Source: Colius striatus | Taxonomy: Eukaryota > Chordata > Aves > Coliiformes > Coliidae | DNA length: 64,000 nt | Assembly (NCBI RefSeq): GCF_028858725.1 | Contig: NC_084771.1 | Span: 6,414,915-6,478,914 of the forward strand | Reading direction: 5' to 3' | Shown: positions 1-11,410 of the stretch, in pieces | How the letters are laid out: every line of letters begins with the position of its first letter | Numbering within the stretch: position 1 is the stretch's first letter | The notes under the pieces: generated by a model | What the model was told of the DNA's origin: nothing | Seen by the model: the letters and a program-made list of their open reading frames with translations, nothing else | The model's database searches: none | Position numbers and translations under genes: made by a program

Positions 1-3000
1 ACCTGAGTAGCACTTCCTGGCAAAGGAGAATTTCAGACAAGTTGTAGTCACAGAAATGAAAACAAATGACACCATCAAAATACAAGGACAGGGCTGAGCT
101 TCTGCAAGCCATGCAGAGTTTGCTCATGTGAGCAAGTGAGGACTAACTGTACAGTCAACAAAGTATCTGAGAAACTTTAGGGTCATCTTTGTGCATTTTG
201 CCTAAGAAAACTACCAAAGTCACATGCTAGTTTGGAGGGAAGTCTGAGAAATGGCAGCCAGGGGTATCTGAGCCTATCTCTGAGGGTCACGTGCACAGAG
301 GGAAGAGCCAAATTTGGGTATTAGGTTTGTGCTCCTCATTTGCATGTTTGTACATTTTCAGCTCTACACATAGCCTGAGACTGGCATCATTCTAAGAATA
401 ATCTGTATGGCAAACACCAGCTCTACACTTTTCCCTTACTGGAGTGCCAGAGCTCAGTCCAATATGTACTCGGGAGGTCATCACAGGCAAAAAGATGATG
501 TGGGGAAGCGGAAACATATTGCCAGTGCTTCCCTTGATCCAGACTCATTCATAGGCAGATACTTCCCTGCTTAAGGTAAAAAGGAAAAAAAAAGGAAAAA
601 AGAAAAGAAGTGTTCTTGTAAGCAAGTGTGCAAGGTAACAGAACAGTACTGGAATATCACTTAGATACCGGATGTAACAAAGAACATGATATTGTGAAGT
701 AAGAAAGCCAAAAATAACAGTCAGAAGGATATAAAGATCAGTAAATTTTTGTTCAGAGACTGATGTAGAATGAGTGAGCCAGGAGCATTTGACATGGAAC
801 ACTGCTTTGAATAATCCTCTCCTTCACTAATCCCCCTCTACAGATGCACAACAAAAGCCGTATTCCCATGCTGAAACATGCATACAGTACCTCTTAATTC
901 TCTAACATGCCAATCAGAAGCAAAGTGGAAAAAGGAAGACAAAGGAATAAAATTAGGACAAGCACAACACAGAGGACTCACAGATTCAGTAAGACTCACT
1001 CATATTAAGTAATGTTTCTCTTAAGAAGAGCATTCAAGTATATTTAGCAAACCCAGCATCTTTGTAAACATTATAAAGGTAACTCTAATAGCAGAGGGGG
1101 AAGAAGCCATGGTTACAGAGCAAATCTGACATCATAAATCATCACCAGAACAGCGAGGAAACAGCTGTCACTGACAGTCAACTCCTACTCCCACAAATGT
1201 CAGTGACAGAAGCTGCTGACGTCAGAAGTGTAGGATTCAGATATGTAAAATGAGAAAGGATGAAACAAAATGATTACAACTGAGATGAAAAATAGTACCT
1301 TATCCTTCCTCCCACGGCAGAAGTAATCTTCTAGTCAGTGCAAACAATTCAAGCATTGTCTAAGGGATGAGATGGATGGAGCTAACTCTTCTAAGACAGC
1401 CCAACGTGTTAGGTAAAGACCTGAACTGAATGTTCTGGTCTCAGGCTTATACTCCATTAGAGATGGTGTCCTAGTTTTTCAGTCTTTGAAACTCCTAAGA
1501 GTGCTTTACAATGCAGGTTCACTGAAAAAGGTCTTTGTCACTACACTACCTCCATCTGTCAGGTCGCTGGGACAGAAGGGAAGGAAAAGGAATCTGATAC
1601 TGACCTCTACAAAGTGCTGGGTTCCAATCTGTACATGAAACTATTGCTCATTGCTTCAAAACAAAGGCAGCATTTCCCTATGTGCACTCCTGTCAGGCCT
1701 GGGGGTAGCTGAAGGCCTGTTTCCATCAGCTACAAAGGTAAATTACTGAGTGAAGGTTGATCAGAATATGATGCCTAAGAAAAACTGTGAGCAGAAGTAT
1801 GTGCTCCCCTGTTTTCTGTAGAATACTGACATGTCATGGAAGCTCTTTTTTCCCCCTTCATTATTCTCATCCTTTTTAGGTCCCTTTGCATACCTTCCTG
1901 GTGCTGTCCTAGACATTTCCCTTCTGACCACCACCCTGCAAACTGAACAGGCACTGAACAGAGTTGATCCCTGCAAAGCTGGGCTACACCCTGTAAAAAC
2001 AAACATCTTGGGTGACCTTACATGAGTTCCAGTGAGCTCCTGATATCAGCTTGAGTGTGATTTTCAACAAGTCTCTCTTTTAGACAAGCCTCCATGATTT
2101 ATGTCATTTCCAGTACCAAATGATAGGCTTTCACACCTGGGCAAACAGTTCTTCTGAAACACCTTTGCCCTCTCCCTTGCCTTCATAATAAATCACTGTA
2201 CAGGAGGTGTTTCTCTAAGCTTGGAAAATCACTATGCAGTTGTCTCAATGCCTCTATGAGGGAAAAAGCTTGTTGTTGAACTTTTTTCTCTCCAAAGTAT
2301 TTTTAGCATCTTCACTTCCTACATATTTAGGTAATAAATCCAGCTCCCTTATTTCTGGAAGTGCTGATCAGATGTTTTAAGCATCCCTTTGGTGAAAGAG
2401 TACAACCTAGTGGCAGGGAAACAGACCATGGGCCTGTTCCACTTGTCGACTTGCCTGTCAAGACAAACCTTGACATGGAACTTAATGTCACACCAATTAA
2501 AATGAAAGGTTACTTTTGAACTGATTATGAAAACTGAATGTTCAAATAACTGATGTTACAGTCAGAAAATATCAGAAGGCAAACAACACAGTAAATGCCT
2601 TTCTTTTCTTTGCTGTGAGCCTCAGGATGTAAAGAAAAGGACTTTAATTGCTTTTCTTAGACCTCGATATAGCTGAGAAAAAAAACCCCAAGTTTTCATG
2701 CTCAGAGTCTCTTTGTCAGCTGAGACATTTTTGAGATAGCTGGTGAAAGGGCTCAGTCTAAAGCCTCACTTCTGAAGACATCAGCTACCTAAGCTGATAT
2801 AGCTGAGAAAAAAAACCCCAAGTTTTCATTCTCAGAGTCTCTTTCTCAGCTGAGACATTTTTGAGATAGCTGGTGAAAGGGCTCAGTCTAAAGCCTCACT
2901 TCTGAAGACATCAGCTACCTAAGCTGGTCTAATAAAAGACATCACCTCTCTTGCTGAGGTCCTCTGTTATGAAATGGAGAGAGGGCAACAAAGACTTCTG

Positions 3001-4011
3001 TGCTACTGGATCTGAGTCCTGTCTACAGAAGGGAACCTGAGAAGCCAGAGAGAGGAATGAACAGTTTCACTGACATTTTGCTACCTTGTGTCTACCCCTT
3101 GAACAGGGGGATGGGAACCTATAATGCTGTCAGACCAAACAACTGCTTTTATTATTAGATCCCAAAAGCTTCCCATAAACTTGCAGTCCCATGAACTAGG
3201 CTGAAAGAACAAACCCAGTCAGAGAGCCACCAGACAATGACAGTTATTAATTTTCACTTCTAGTGATGAAGTCCTAAGGAAAAGTCAGCAGCATCAAATG
3301 AATCATGTCAGTGAGATGGCAGATGTAGGGTAGTGGGGTTTTTTTGTGGTGTGGGTTGCTTTTTTTCAGGTTGTTATTACCAAACTTTCAGGAGGAAGAT
3401 ATCAGCAAGATAATATAAAATGATACAGAAACTTGATATAGTAACTCTTGTGTTGCTGATGCTCCATGAAAGCAGCAGTATCAGCAACTGGGAGGTCACT
3501 TGTTAACCAGAGGAGTCAGAAATAAGAATGGGGATAGTTCTGAGCCTTCAGACTCAGAACAAGTTTCTTGTAGTTGCTGGTACACAGGTCAGGCCTAAAT
3601 GGCAGACACACAGGCTCTGAAAATGACATGGATCTCATTCATCTTGCCTACCATTAAGGGAACTGAATGCCTGTATTTGATTGAAGGTTTGCTAATTCTG
3701 AACTGTGAGAATTTGATGGACTTGCTATGACAAAGAAAAGAAATAAAGCTAAAGACACAGAGTCTGAGAGTATACACACGTCCCATGATAGTACTTGAAC
3801 CTACCTTAAAAGTGTAACAATAACTTGTAACAATAATTTTCAGACTCTAAAAAAACCCACCAAAAATAAAACCCAACCAACCTAAAACAAAGTCTGTGTA
3901 GCCTACCAGTGAGAGAAATAAAGTGGCACTCATGAACATCCAGCTGGTCTTGTCCCAAGATCCTGCAACAAGCATCTATAACTAAGTATTTGTAACATGA
4001 AAGTTCTGTAC
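1..4011. other. SLC25A43 intron 3 or later; no exon recognised
   Basis: AT-rich DNA left of coding exon 3. I looked on the minus strand for the remaining SLC25A43 exons (the loop after the third signature motif, helix 6 and the basic C-terminus) and found none. The short ORFs here (for example at 545-802 and 1761-2006) have no recognisable similarity. The only structured item is the 130-bp tandem duplication listed separately. Confidence 0.6.
2666..2925. repeat. 130-bp tandem duplication, two copies
   Basis: Copy 1 spans 2666-2795 and copy 2 spans 2796-2925, directly abutting. Both begin GATATAGCTGAGAAAA and end CAGCTACCTAAGCT. By eye I find only two substitutions between them (catG/catT and ttGtcagc/ttCtcagc), so the duplication is young. 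It is not flanked by a recognisable transposon end. It lies in SLC25A43 intronic DNA. Confidence 0.95.
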
Positions 4012-4184
4012 CTGCATCTTCCTCTTGACAGTCTCAAAGGGGAAAGAAAGTGTCTGTGCCACAGCAGCTGCTACACAGCCATTTATGAAGTTCTGTAGAG
4101 GAGTAAAATGAACTATGGGTTCTCGCCAGATTTTGTCCAGATTGATGTAAACAAAGAATGAGCCTGCAGAAAATGGGATAGCAC
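4012..4184 (-). CDS. SLC25A43: SLC25A43 coding exon 3
   Basis: Too short for a simple ORF scan, but clear by homology. After the acceptor TTTCTAG it reads GAIPFSAGSFFVYINL, then helix 5 (CVAAAVAQTLS) and the third carrier signature PFETVKRKMQ, ending at donor CAG|GTACAG in phase 0. The match to the known SLC25A43 protein continues without a gap from exon 2. Confidence 0.93.
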
Positions 4185-7100
4185 CTAGAAAGCAAACCAG
4201 ACAGGTTTATATCAACACACTGTACACTAAGAAAACAAGCTGCTCATCACATAATCTAGAAAGACAGGATGAGCCTCGGACACTTTACACCTCACATTGC
4301 TCAAATCTGATCAATATTTTGAAGAACTTTCCTCTGTAGTCACTGGTTTACCACCAATCACTCATATTGTAGCTTCTAGATGTGCTGACAAGGGCATATA
4401 TTAACATATTAAAATATGCATGTTGTTAGAATTATTAACAACAGGTCAGTTCTTTCTCTAGGTTGTCTCTTTTGTGACAAGCTCTTTCTCCAGTCCAACC
4501 CAACCCTAGCAATTGTACAGGTAAATAGAGTTGCCTCTTCAGTTAGGCTGATGAGGGATATTTCTGTCCTCTTTTGCTTGTTCCATGCTCTCATCAATTT
4601 TATAGTGGGATTATACACTATGATTATTATACACTCATAATATATAATTATATCTATTTATATTATATAATGTATACAAAGTCACATTGGGAAAAAGTGA
4701 ACTTGAAGTTAAATGGCATTTTTAAAAGCTATGAGGAATAAACTAATTAAGAAGTCATTTAATGTACAGAGGGAATATCCCTAATCTTCACTTTCTACAT
4801 CAGTTGTACTTTACTGCACATACTGGCTTCACTAAACAGCTAGGGATACACTCTCACATCTAGACAGGAGTTAGGAACACTGTGTGTGTGTATCTATCTA
4901 TCTATCTTACTTAGGTTTTGTTAGGAGTTAAATCACACAAATCTTGCATCTGAGCACAACTAGATGACCTATCTACAAAAGAAAGACAACTCTGTTGAAC
5001 ACTTAAACCATACATATAATGTGACACACTTGCTCATAATTTGAAGCAACAAAGCTGCAGCACAGGTAATCAGTATTGCTGTGCCTTATAAATCTCAGCA
5101 GCTTCTGCAGAACATCAGTATTTGCTCCTGAAATCAAGTGAGCAAATGAACACAGCACATAGCTGCAATAAACAATGAGCACCGAAGCGATCTTCCCCCA
5201 TTAGTATTTTACCTAGTATAGCTGGTGAGACGCCATGGTAGAGTGCCAGGAGGCCCTCTTGATGATAAATTTTGTAGAAAGCATGCAGAATTCCCCTGTA
5301 AGATGGTTCCAGCCGGTTCTGCACAATGAGACGTGTTTTAATGACATCAGTGGGGTAAGTCACGATGGTTGCAACCATGCCAGCCAGACTTCCTGCCATG
5401 ATGGCTCTCCAGTGGGAAATATGACCCAGCTCATCCGTGAAAAGAATAACAAGTCTAGACCAACACATAAGAGGGACTATTAATGCCAGTACAAACAGAC
5501 ATGAAAAACTAAGGCAGATTATTCTCAGTGTAATTCGTTCTTGTGCCCATGAGCTGTTTCAGCACTAGAGCTGAAACTTCAACATGTATTTAATCCAAAA
5601 TCTTGCTATATATAACACCACATAAGCATCAGAACCTCTGTGAAACAGAGCACATGAATGGGTAAATGTGAGCAGAGACCAAAAAACACGTAAGAGCTCA
5701 AAGAGATCTTGGATAAATCCACACTGCACAGAAGTGTGCAAAGGCAAAAGTTACAGTTACTAAGTCAGGGACTGGTATACATAACACTGTAAGTGCAGTT
5801 TGCTTGGACTTTAATGTTACTGAGCTAAAACACTTCCAGTACCTGAAAGAATATTTTAGAGGCAGCTTGCATAGCTCTACCTGCAGCACAGCTCCCAGCA
5901 CAGACTAAGCTCACACAGCCTGAGCTGTGCTCCTGTGCTGGAGGTCTCGAGCATCAATTCAGCAATGAAAAAAAAAACCTCCAAAAAGGACAGAGAGTAG
6001 TTACTCAAACAATTTACTTGTTTGCTTTGTAAGAGACTTTGAAAGTATTTTTGATCACTTAATCTTAATCTCTACTTCCATTTACAGGATGAAAACTACC
6101 ATGACTCCAAACATGTCTGAAAGATTGTGAGTCAGAAACGTGATCCAACCCCCTGCCAAAGTTATCGTGTAAGACGAAATCCACAGACAACAACTTCATC
6201 AGAGGCCTTCCAAGAACAATTGACCCTTGCTCTCAGGAGGTTAAGTCTAATTTGAAACTTTGAAACTGAAGCACAGTTTTAAAGGCCAGTTAACCTACAA
6301 TGCCTGCATTTGTGATGCACAGAAGGACCTTCCTATGTACACAGGACATTCCTACATCAGCTAGAAATGTCACAGAGGCAGCAAGAAGCAAAGAAAAACA
6401 CCTGAGAGAAGGATCTTAGCTGGAGGTAAAATGTTTTTGGAAGCATTAACTAAACAGTTTCAATGGCAGATTTACATTTAAACTATATGGCGTTACCAAA
6501 TCCAGAATGAAATAACGTGCAAAAATGTACAAGTCACTGCTTGCTTGGCTGATGGTTTTTCACATGAATGTGCATTTTCTCCTACATGGCTGATCCCTGC
6601 ATCTACTTGTCTCCTGCCCTGGGGAGAGCCTAGGTCAGAAAGACCAGCCAAGCAAAAACAAAAACACATAAACCTTTCTGCCATGTGTCTTGGCAGTCCC
6701 TAAAGCAACACAGCCTGATTTTCCTGTGTGTGCACAAATGCATCTGGTGGGTGGTGGGGTTTCTCTAGGCACTACCCAGATAACATTTAAAACTGCCACG
6801 GAAATACAGCCTGTGCACAGTAACTGCAGACAGAGCAGAGTCAGTTGAATCTCTCTTTCCCTAGACAGTTCCACTCTGCTGTTCCAAGGGCTGCTGATTG
6901 TGCTCAGCCCAGGTCCTTCTCCAGTTGGCATTACTATTTACTTGTTACCGTGTAACATTTCTCTTTTTGTGTTTCTTGCCTTTTCTCCCACTAGAAAATA
7001 CATGTAATTAAATTGCTCCCACTAGAAAATAGCTGTCATTCAAAGGAACACCCCTTACAAATTAGAGACAAACTTTAGTCTTGTGAAGGGAACACACCGT

Positions 7101-8572
7101 TTGAAGCTTAACAAACAGTGAAGTTATTTTGCTCAAAATGAACTGATTTATACTGTTGTGACACACTGTCTCTCCTGTGAACTTTAAATTACATTTAAAT
7201 CACTGTTTCTGCCCTTCCACTGCCGTTACCTCTCCCCTTCTTTGACCACCATGTGCACTACAAGCAGCAGGTCACAAAAAAGCTGCCCAGTCCCAGGGTC
7301 TCCCTTTATCTATGGTTTCCTGCAGGGTGAAGGCAGAGCTGGGAGGATGACTCTCGCTCAGCCAGAGGAATGACAGAGCCCAGCGTGCTGCGCAGCGTCA
7401 GCAGGGGTGAGAGCCGCAGCGGGCTGGATTGGCCAGCGCAGGCTGAGCCCACACATCTCCCCACCCAGCACGGCCCATGAACTGCAATAACCCATCGCTC
7501 AGCTGGGCGGAAATGTCAAGTGCATACCATGCACACAGCTGAGCTTACTGGAGAAAAAAAAGGAAAAGAAACCCAACCCTCCAAGCAGCAAAACATGCTG
7601 GTGCGTGCGAACAGGCAGGCACTCTGTTCCACGGCTAAAAGATACTGGCAGCAAAAGGGAATCCTAGGAAACAGGGCGGGCTGGCAGAGCTCAGGTAGCA
7701 CTGCTCTGTGTTGATCCTGCTGCAGTCCTTTCAGAGTTCACCTTAATTTAGTGGCTATGTCTTATCGAAAACAAGACCTCAAAACAAATAATGTCACACA
7801 TCAACTTCAAAAATGATCAAATTTGCATAGCAAATGCTGCATAACAGGGTAAAATAGCTGAATCATGATTCTGTTATTATTTTCTTGGATACAAACAACA
7901 TAACTACTTAAGAGCATATTAAGTGCATTGTTTGCAAAGAACAGATGTCGCAGTCACATTTGTACGTAGCACTATCACTTCATTTCTAAAGGAATCTATC
8001 TGACCGAAAAGATTTAACAGACTATCAACGCTTCACTATCTGTAGAGCACCTACGACTTTACAAGCAGTTGCGGGCAATACCAACAGGCCCAAGGAGTTG
8101 CTGCTTGCCGAACAAACTAAATAAAAGAAGTTATCAGTCCGGGGATGGAGTCTGTGGGGAGAAGGGACACGCAAGCAGAGACAGGAAAGTGCCCCTACGA
8201 CTAAGCTCCACTTTCCGTCCGCTCCTCCTGGGCAAGAGGAGCGGCAGCGCAGCCCTCCCCGCGGAGCCCCGTCCCGCCCGGACCGGGGCCGCTCGCTTAC
8301 CGGCGGGACGCGGCGAGCTGCAGCGCGCTGTACGGGAAGAGGCGCAGGCAGGCGGTGAGGTTCCCCTTCCAGAGGGCCCGCACGCCCTCGGCGCGGCACA
8401 GGCTGTGCCCGGCGCCGCGCAGCCCCCGCCGGCAGTGCCAAGTGCCCACCTGCGCCAGCACCGTCAGCAGCTCCAGCGGGGCCGTCAGGCTGAGGCTCAG
8501 CGCGCCCGCCAGCCCGGCGCAGCCCAGCCGCTGCACGGCGGTCACCCGGCCGTCCCGCCGCCAGGTGGCCAT
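4012..8572 (-). CDS. SLC25A43: Mitochondrial carrier family protein SLC25A43 (5' three coding exons, gene continues off the left edge)
   Basis: Join of 8301-8572, 5213-5454 and 4012-4184, read on the minus strand. The exon lengths (272, 242, 173) sum to 687 nt, exactly 229 codons, with GT-AG borders at every junction. The start at 8572 gives MATWRRDGR, which matches the known SLC25A43 N-terminus. SLC25 proteins are six-helix inner-mitochondrial-membrane transporters built from three repeats; the substrate of SLC25A43 is not established. The repeat signatures are PLELLT in repeat 1 (last position Thr instead of the usual Lys/Arg), PTDVIK in repeat 2 and PFETVK in repeat 3. The family length is about 340 residues, so about 110 C-terminal residues (two exons in human, from memory) should lie left of position 1; I searched 1-4000 and did not find them. 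Promoter: the CpG island at 8200-8930. The neighbour AKAP17B is transcribed divergently about 6 kb away. No coding lesion is seen. Confidence 0.93.
4185..5212. other. SLC25A43 intron 2
   Basis: Intron between coding exons 2 and 3, AT-rich, holding the short TG/TATC microsatellite at 4881-4906. I see nothing else. Confidence 0.85.
4881..4906. repeat. Compound microsatellite (TG)n(TATC)n
   Basis: About five TG units followed directly by four TATC units. Such short tetranucleotide tracts are common in avian introns and often polymorphic. Confidence 0.9.
5213..5454 (-). CDS. SLC25A43: SLC25A43 coding exon 2
   Basis: The acceptor TCTAG precedes LVILFTDELGH. The exon carries the second-repeat signature PTDVIKTR and the following SYRG and QEGLLALYHG matrix segment, and ends AILG at a GTAAAA donor. 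It enters in phase 2 from exon 1, rebuilding an Arg codon across the junction, and leaves in phase 1. The reading frame is open throughout. Confidence 0.93.
5455..8300. other. SLC25A43 intron 1
   Basis: About 2.8 kb of intron. The word CTCCCACTAGAAAATA occurs twice, at 6985 and 7016, a small local duplication. Near 6141-6165 a string like the CR1 3' end (GATCCAACCCCCTGCCAAAG) may be an old CR1 remnant. The stretch 7330-7500 is mildly GC-richer with a CCAAT-like ATTGG, but I cannot show a promoter there. Confidence 0.7.
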
Positions 8573-8930
8573 GGCCCCGGCCCGGCCCGGCTCGGCGGCA
8601 CGGCGGTTACCCGCGGCGCGGGCTGGGCTGGGCTGGGCACGGCTCGGCTCGGCTCGGCGCGGCCCGGCGGGGCGCGGCCAGCGCGGGGGCGGCGCCGCCA
8701 CGCTCGGCCGCCAGAGGCCGCTGTGCGCCGGGACCCCGCCCCGGCAGCGCCGCCGGCGGTGGGAGGGAGGAGCCGCGGGCGGGAGCTGCGCGGTACCGAT
8801 CCCGCCGCACGCCGCGGCCCCGGGCCGGGCAGCGGGCCCTCTCCGGTCTGCACCGCATAGTGCGCTGCCACAGGACCCTCTGCAACCTGCCCCGGGCCAG
8901 CCAGCACGGGTCCCGGCCGGAGCTATGTAA
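8200..8930. promoter_or_regulatory. CpG island, promoter of SLC25A43
   Basis: Dense CpG and GC content covers the SLC25A43 start codon and the DNA upstream of it on the minus strand. The untranslated leader holds pentamer runs (GGCTG and GGCTC repeats, 8621-8660). No TATA box is evident, as expected for a housekeeping CpG promoter. Several long ORFs on both strands here are composition artefacts made of Ala, Arg, Gly and Pro. Confidence 0.8.
8301..8572 (-). CDS. SLC25A43: SLC25A43 coding exon 1
   Basis: Encodes the first 90 codons plus two bases. It contains helix 1 with the degenerate carrier motif PLELLT, then the matrix-loop WKGN segment and the start of helix 2 ending in QLAAS. The donor on the minus strand is CG|GTAAGC. 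An ATG further upstream in the same frame exists at 8701, but its leader is a low-complexity Ala/Arg/Pro string read from the CpG island. The start at 8572 has a good context and matches the conserved MATWRRDG start, so I chose it. Confidence 0.92.
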
Positions 8931-10815
8931 AGGCAGCAGCAGGCACTCTGCGTGCTCGCTGCGCCTGCTTGTAGTTCAATTCCCCTTGTATTATGCTGTT
9001 TTCACGTGTGTAGCATAAAAACAACAAAAAGCCCTCACGACAGTGACCTAGGTGCATTCAGGACACTTGCCATCGTCTTTAAAATTAGACATGCTTCCAC
9101 AGTGATCAAATGCATCCATGGGTAACAGCTTACTGCCTGCACCAGCCAGAAACACTGAGTCCTAACTAGTGACTTCAGCAGAAGAGGTGCTCTCAGAGGT
9201 GCTGAGATTCTGAAAGTGAGGAACCCTCAAACACCACTGATAAGATACCCGAGGTCAATTAGTTCAGGCTTTGTTGATGTGCTACCAGAGCAAAGGATGA
9301 AAAGGCATAGGAGGAGAGCGAGGAGATACAGGTAGTGACCAGGATCTACGAAGAGAGGACACATCACCTAGCAGGAAGGTAGTAGCAGTGATTTGTTCCA
9401 AAACAGCGTGTCTGCTCTGTTTCCTGTCATATTTAAAAACACAACTAACACCCAAACCACGAAGTCAAATCGAAACCTTAGTCTATAATCTGTACCTTAT
9501 TACAGTGCATCCAATGAAAGAGTAGAAGCTGAGTCCTTTGCAAGAACTATTCTGAGCATATTTTTTACTTCCTAGAAGATCGCTGTGTATTTTATACTTT
9601 GACTTGCACAGTTGTAGTTAATAAAAAACAATGTAGGCTGTCTTTAAAGTAGCTACTAGATCATCCCTCCATTGACATCATTCTGCATTACTATACACCT
9701 TGTAGTCCATCCTGCCATCTTTGAAATTTGCCTTAGACATCCTTGCAGCGAAAGCATCAAGTTTTGGATTGGTTTTGGTGATGTTTTGGGGGTTTTTTGG
9801 TTGGTTATTTCTTTAACTCTACAAATAGTCTGGTCACTATCAATGAGTTGCTTCAGGATGATACAGCTGCGGCTAACTTCAGAATCAGGCACAGCACTGA
9901 AATCCCTTATGCACTGGTTTTGGAACATTTCCTAAATTAAATTCCATTCTACCTGCACACTGTCTTCCTCAGGCACATCAGTACCTAACAAGAATATGTT
10001 TAAAGTCTCTCTGAGATCAGAGGAAGAACAAATAAACCTGTTAAAAGAACCCACTTTTCCATCTGTGCCATCCTCACAAACAAGTGAGAAAAGCTCTAAA
10101 TTTAGCACTGCTCTGAGGTGTTCAGTTGCCACTGCTTTCCAGGGCATTTGCTGGAGACTCCTAGAGCACAACATGCTCTTGGTCCATCCCTTTCTTGGCG
10201 GTGGGAGGAGGAGCCACTCCAGCAAGCAGCTGGGTTTTCCATATGACCAATAGTGAAAATAAGACTTGGCTATTATGTCTGTGACTAAGCTAGAAATAAA
10301 ACTTCCCACTCCTGTGGCTTCCTTACAAGCCTGTCTTTCTGTACTAAAAGCAATTCACAGTGCTGTCTGGCTTTGTCAGTTGTAATGCAGGCTTCAGAAC
10401 AAGGAAGCAACTGAGAAACTTCTTCAGAGGCTGTGTCTATAACAAAAAGCTGATGCATTCTAAGCAGAGCTCAGAAATGTTATAAACCAGAATTACATTA
10501 AGAAGGATTGTGTATTTTGGACTTTCTGTATAAATTCTTAAATTTCCTCTGTCTGGACATCTTATGTTCTGGAAAACTAATTCTCCTTGCACACAAAGCA
10601 TCTTCTGGACTAAGAACTTTTTTCTTTTTCTTAATAGCCTCTAAGCAAAATCATCTACTCACATACAAAGTATATGTGAGGTAACATTGTTGTAGACCAA
10701 ACCCATTGTCATACAGGCAAATTAGAAAGTCCTGACAAGGAAATTTAACATGTAAAAAAAACAAACCAAAACACCATCCAATACTGTTTAATATTAGCTT
10801 ATTAAAGTTTAAGTT
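8931..10815. other. Intergenic, nothing recognised
   Basis: Region between the SLC25A43 CpG island and a CR1 copy. Short ORFs on both strands near 9656-9935 and 9932-10309 have no recognisable protein similarity, no motif and no splice framework. Confidence 0.6.
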
Positions 10816-10819
10816 CAAT

Positions 10820-11410
10820 AAGTTGGATGGAAAACTGAATACGAGCCAGCAATGTGCACTGGCAGCCCAGAAAGCTGACCATATCCTGGGCTGCCTCAAA
10901 AGCATTGTGGCCAGCAGGTCAAGGGAGGGGATTGTGCCCCTCTGCTCTGGTGAGACCCCACCTGGAGTCCTGCATCCAGCTCTGAAGCCCTCATCAGAAG
11001 GAGGACATGGAGCTGTTGGAGTGAACCCAGAGGAGGCCATGAAGATAATGAGAATGCTGGAGTCCTTCTCCTGTGAAGACAGACCAAGAGTTGGGGTTGT
11101 TCAGCCTGGAGAAGAGAAGGCTCTGGGGAGGCCTTACAGCAGCCTTCCAGTCCCTGAAGGGGCCTTCAAGAAAGCCAGAGAGTGACTTTTTACAAAGGCA
11201 TGTCGGGATAGGACAAGGGCTAATGGCTTGAAGCTGAAAGGAAATCTAGATGAGATGCAAGGGAGAAGTTCTTCCTTGAAGTGCTCAAGGCCAGGTTGGA
11301 TGGGACTTTGAGCAACCTGGTCGAGCGGAAGGTATCCCTGCCCATGGCAGGGGAATTGGCACTAGATGACCTTCAAGGTCCCCTCCAACCCAAACCTTCT
11401 ATGAATATCA
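10820..11410 (+). mobile_element. CR1-type LINE 3' fragment
   Basis: Sense-orientation remnant of a chicken-repeat-1 non-LTR retrotransposon: the end of the ORF2-like region (AGCAATGTGCACTGGCAGCC), the GAGACCCCACCTGGAGTCCTG block, GGAGAAGAGAAGGCTC and the terminal GGTCCCCTCCAACCCAAACC. The 5' part is missing, as usual for CR1, and the reading frame is broken. The 120-residue ORF here is an accidental read of the element. Confidence 0.93.

Noticed and set aside
8025-8930. ORFs of 92-263 residues overlapping the SLC25A43 promoter
   Set aside because: Shadows of SLC25A43 exon 1 and its GC-rich leader.
9656-10309. Overlapping ORFs of 85-125 residues
   Set aside because: No known motif, no splice support and ORFs on both strands; chance is sufficient.
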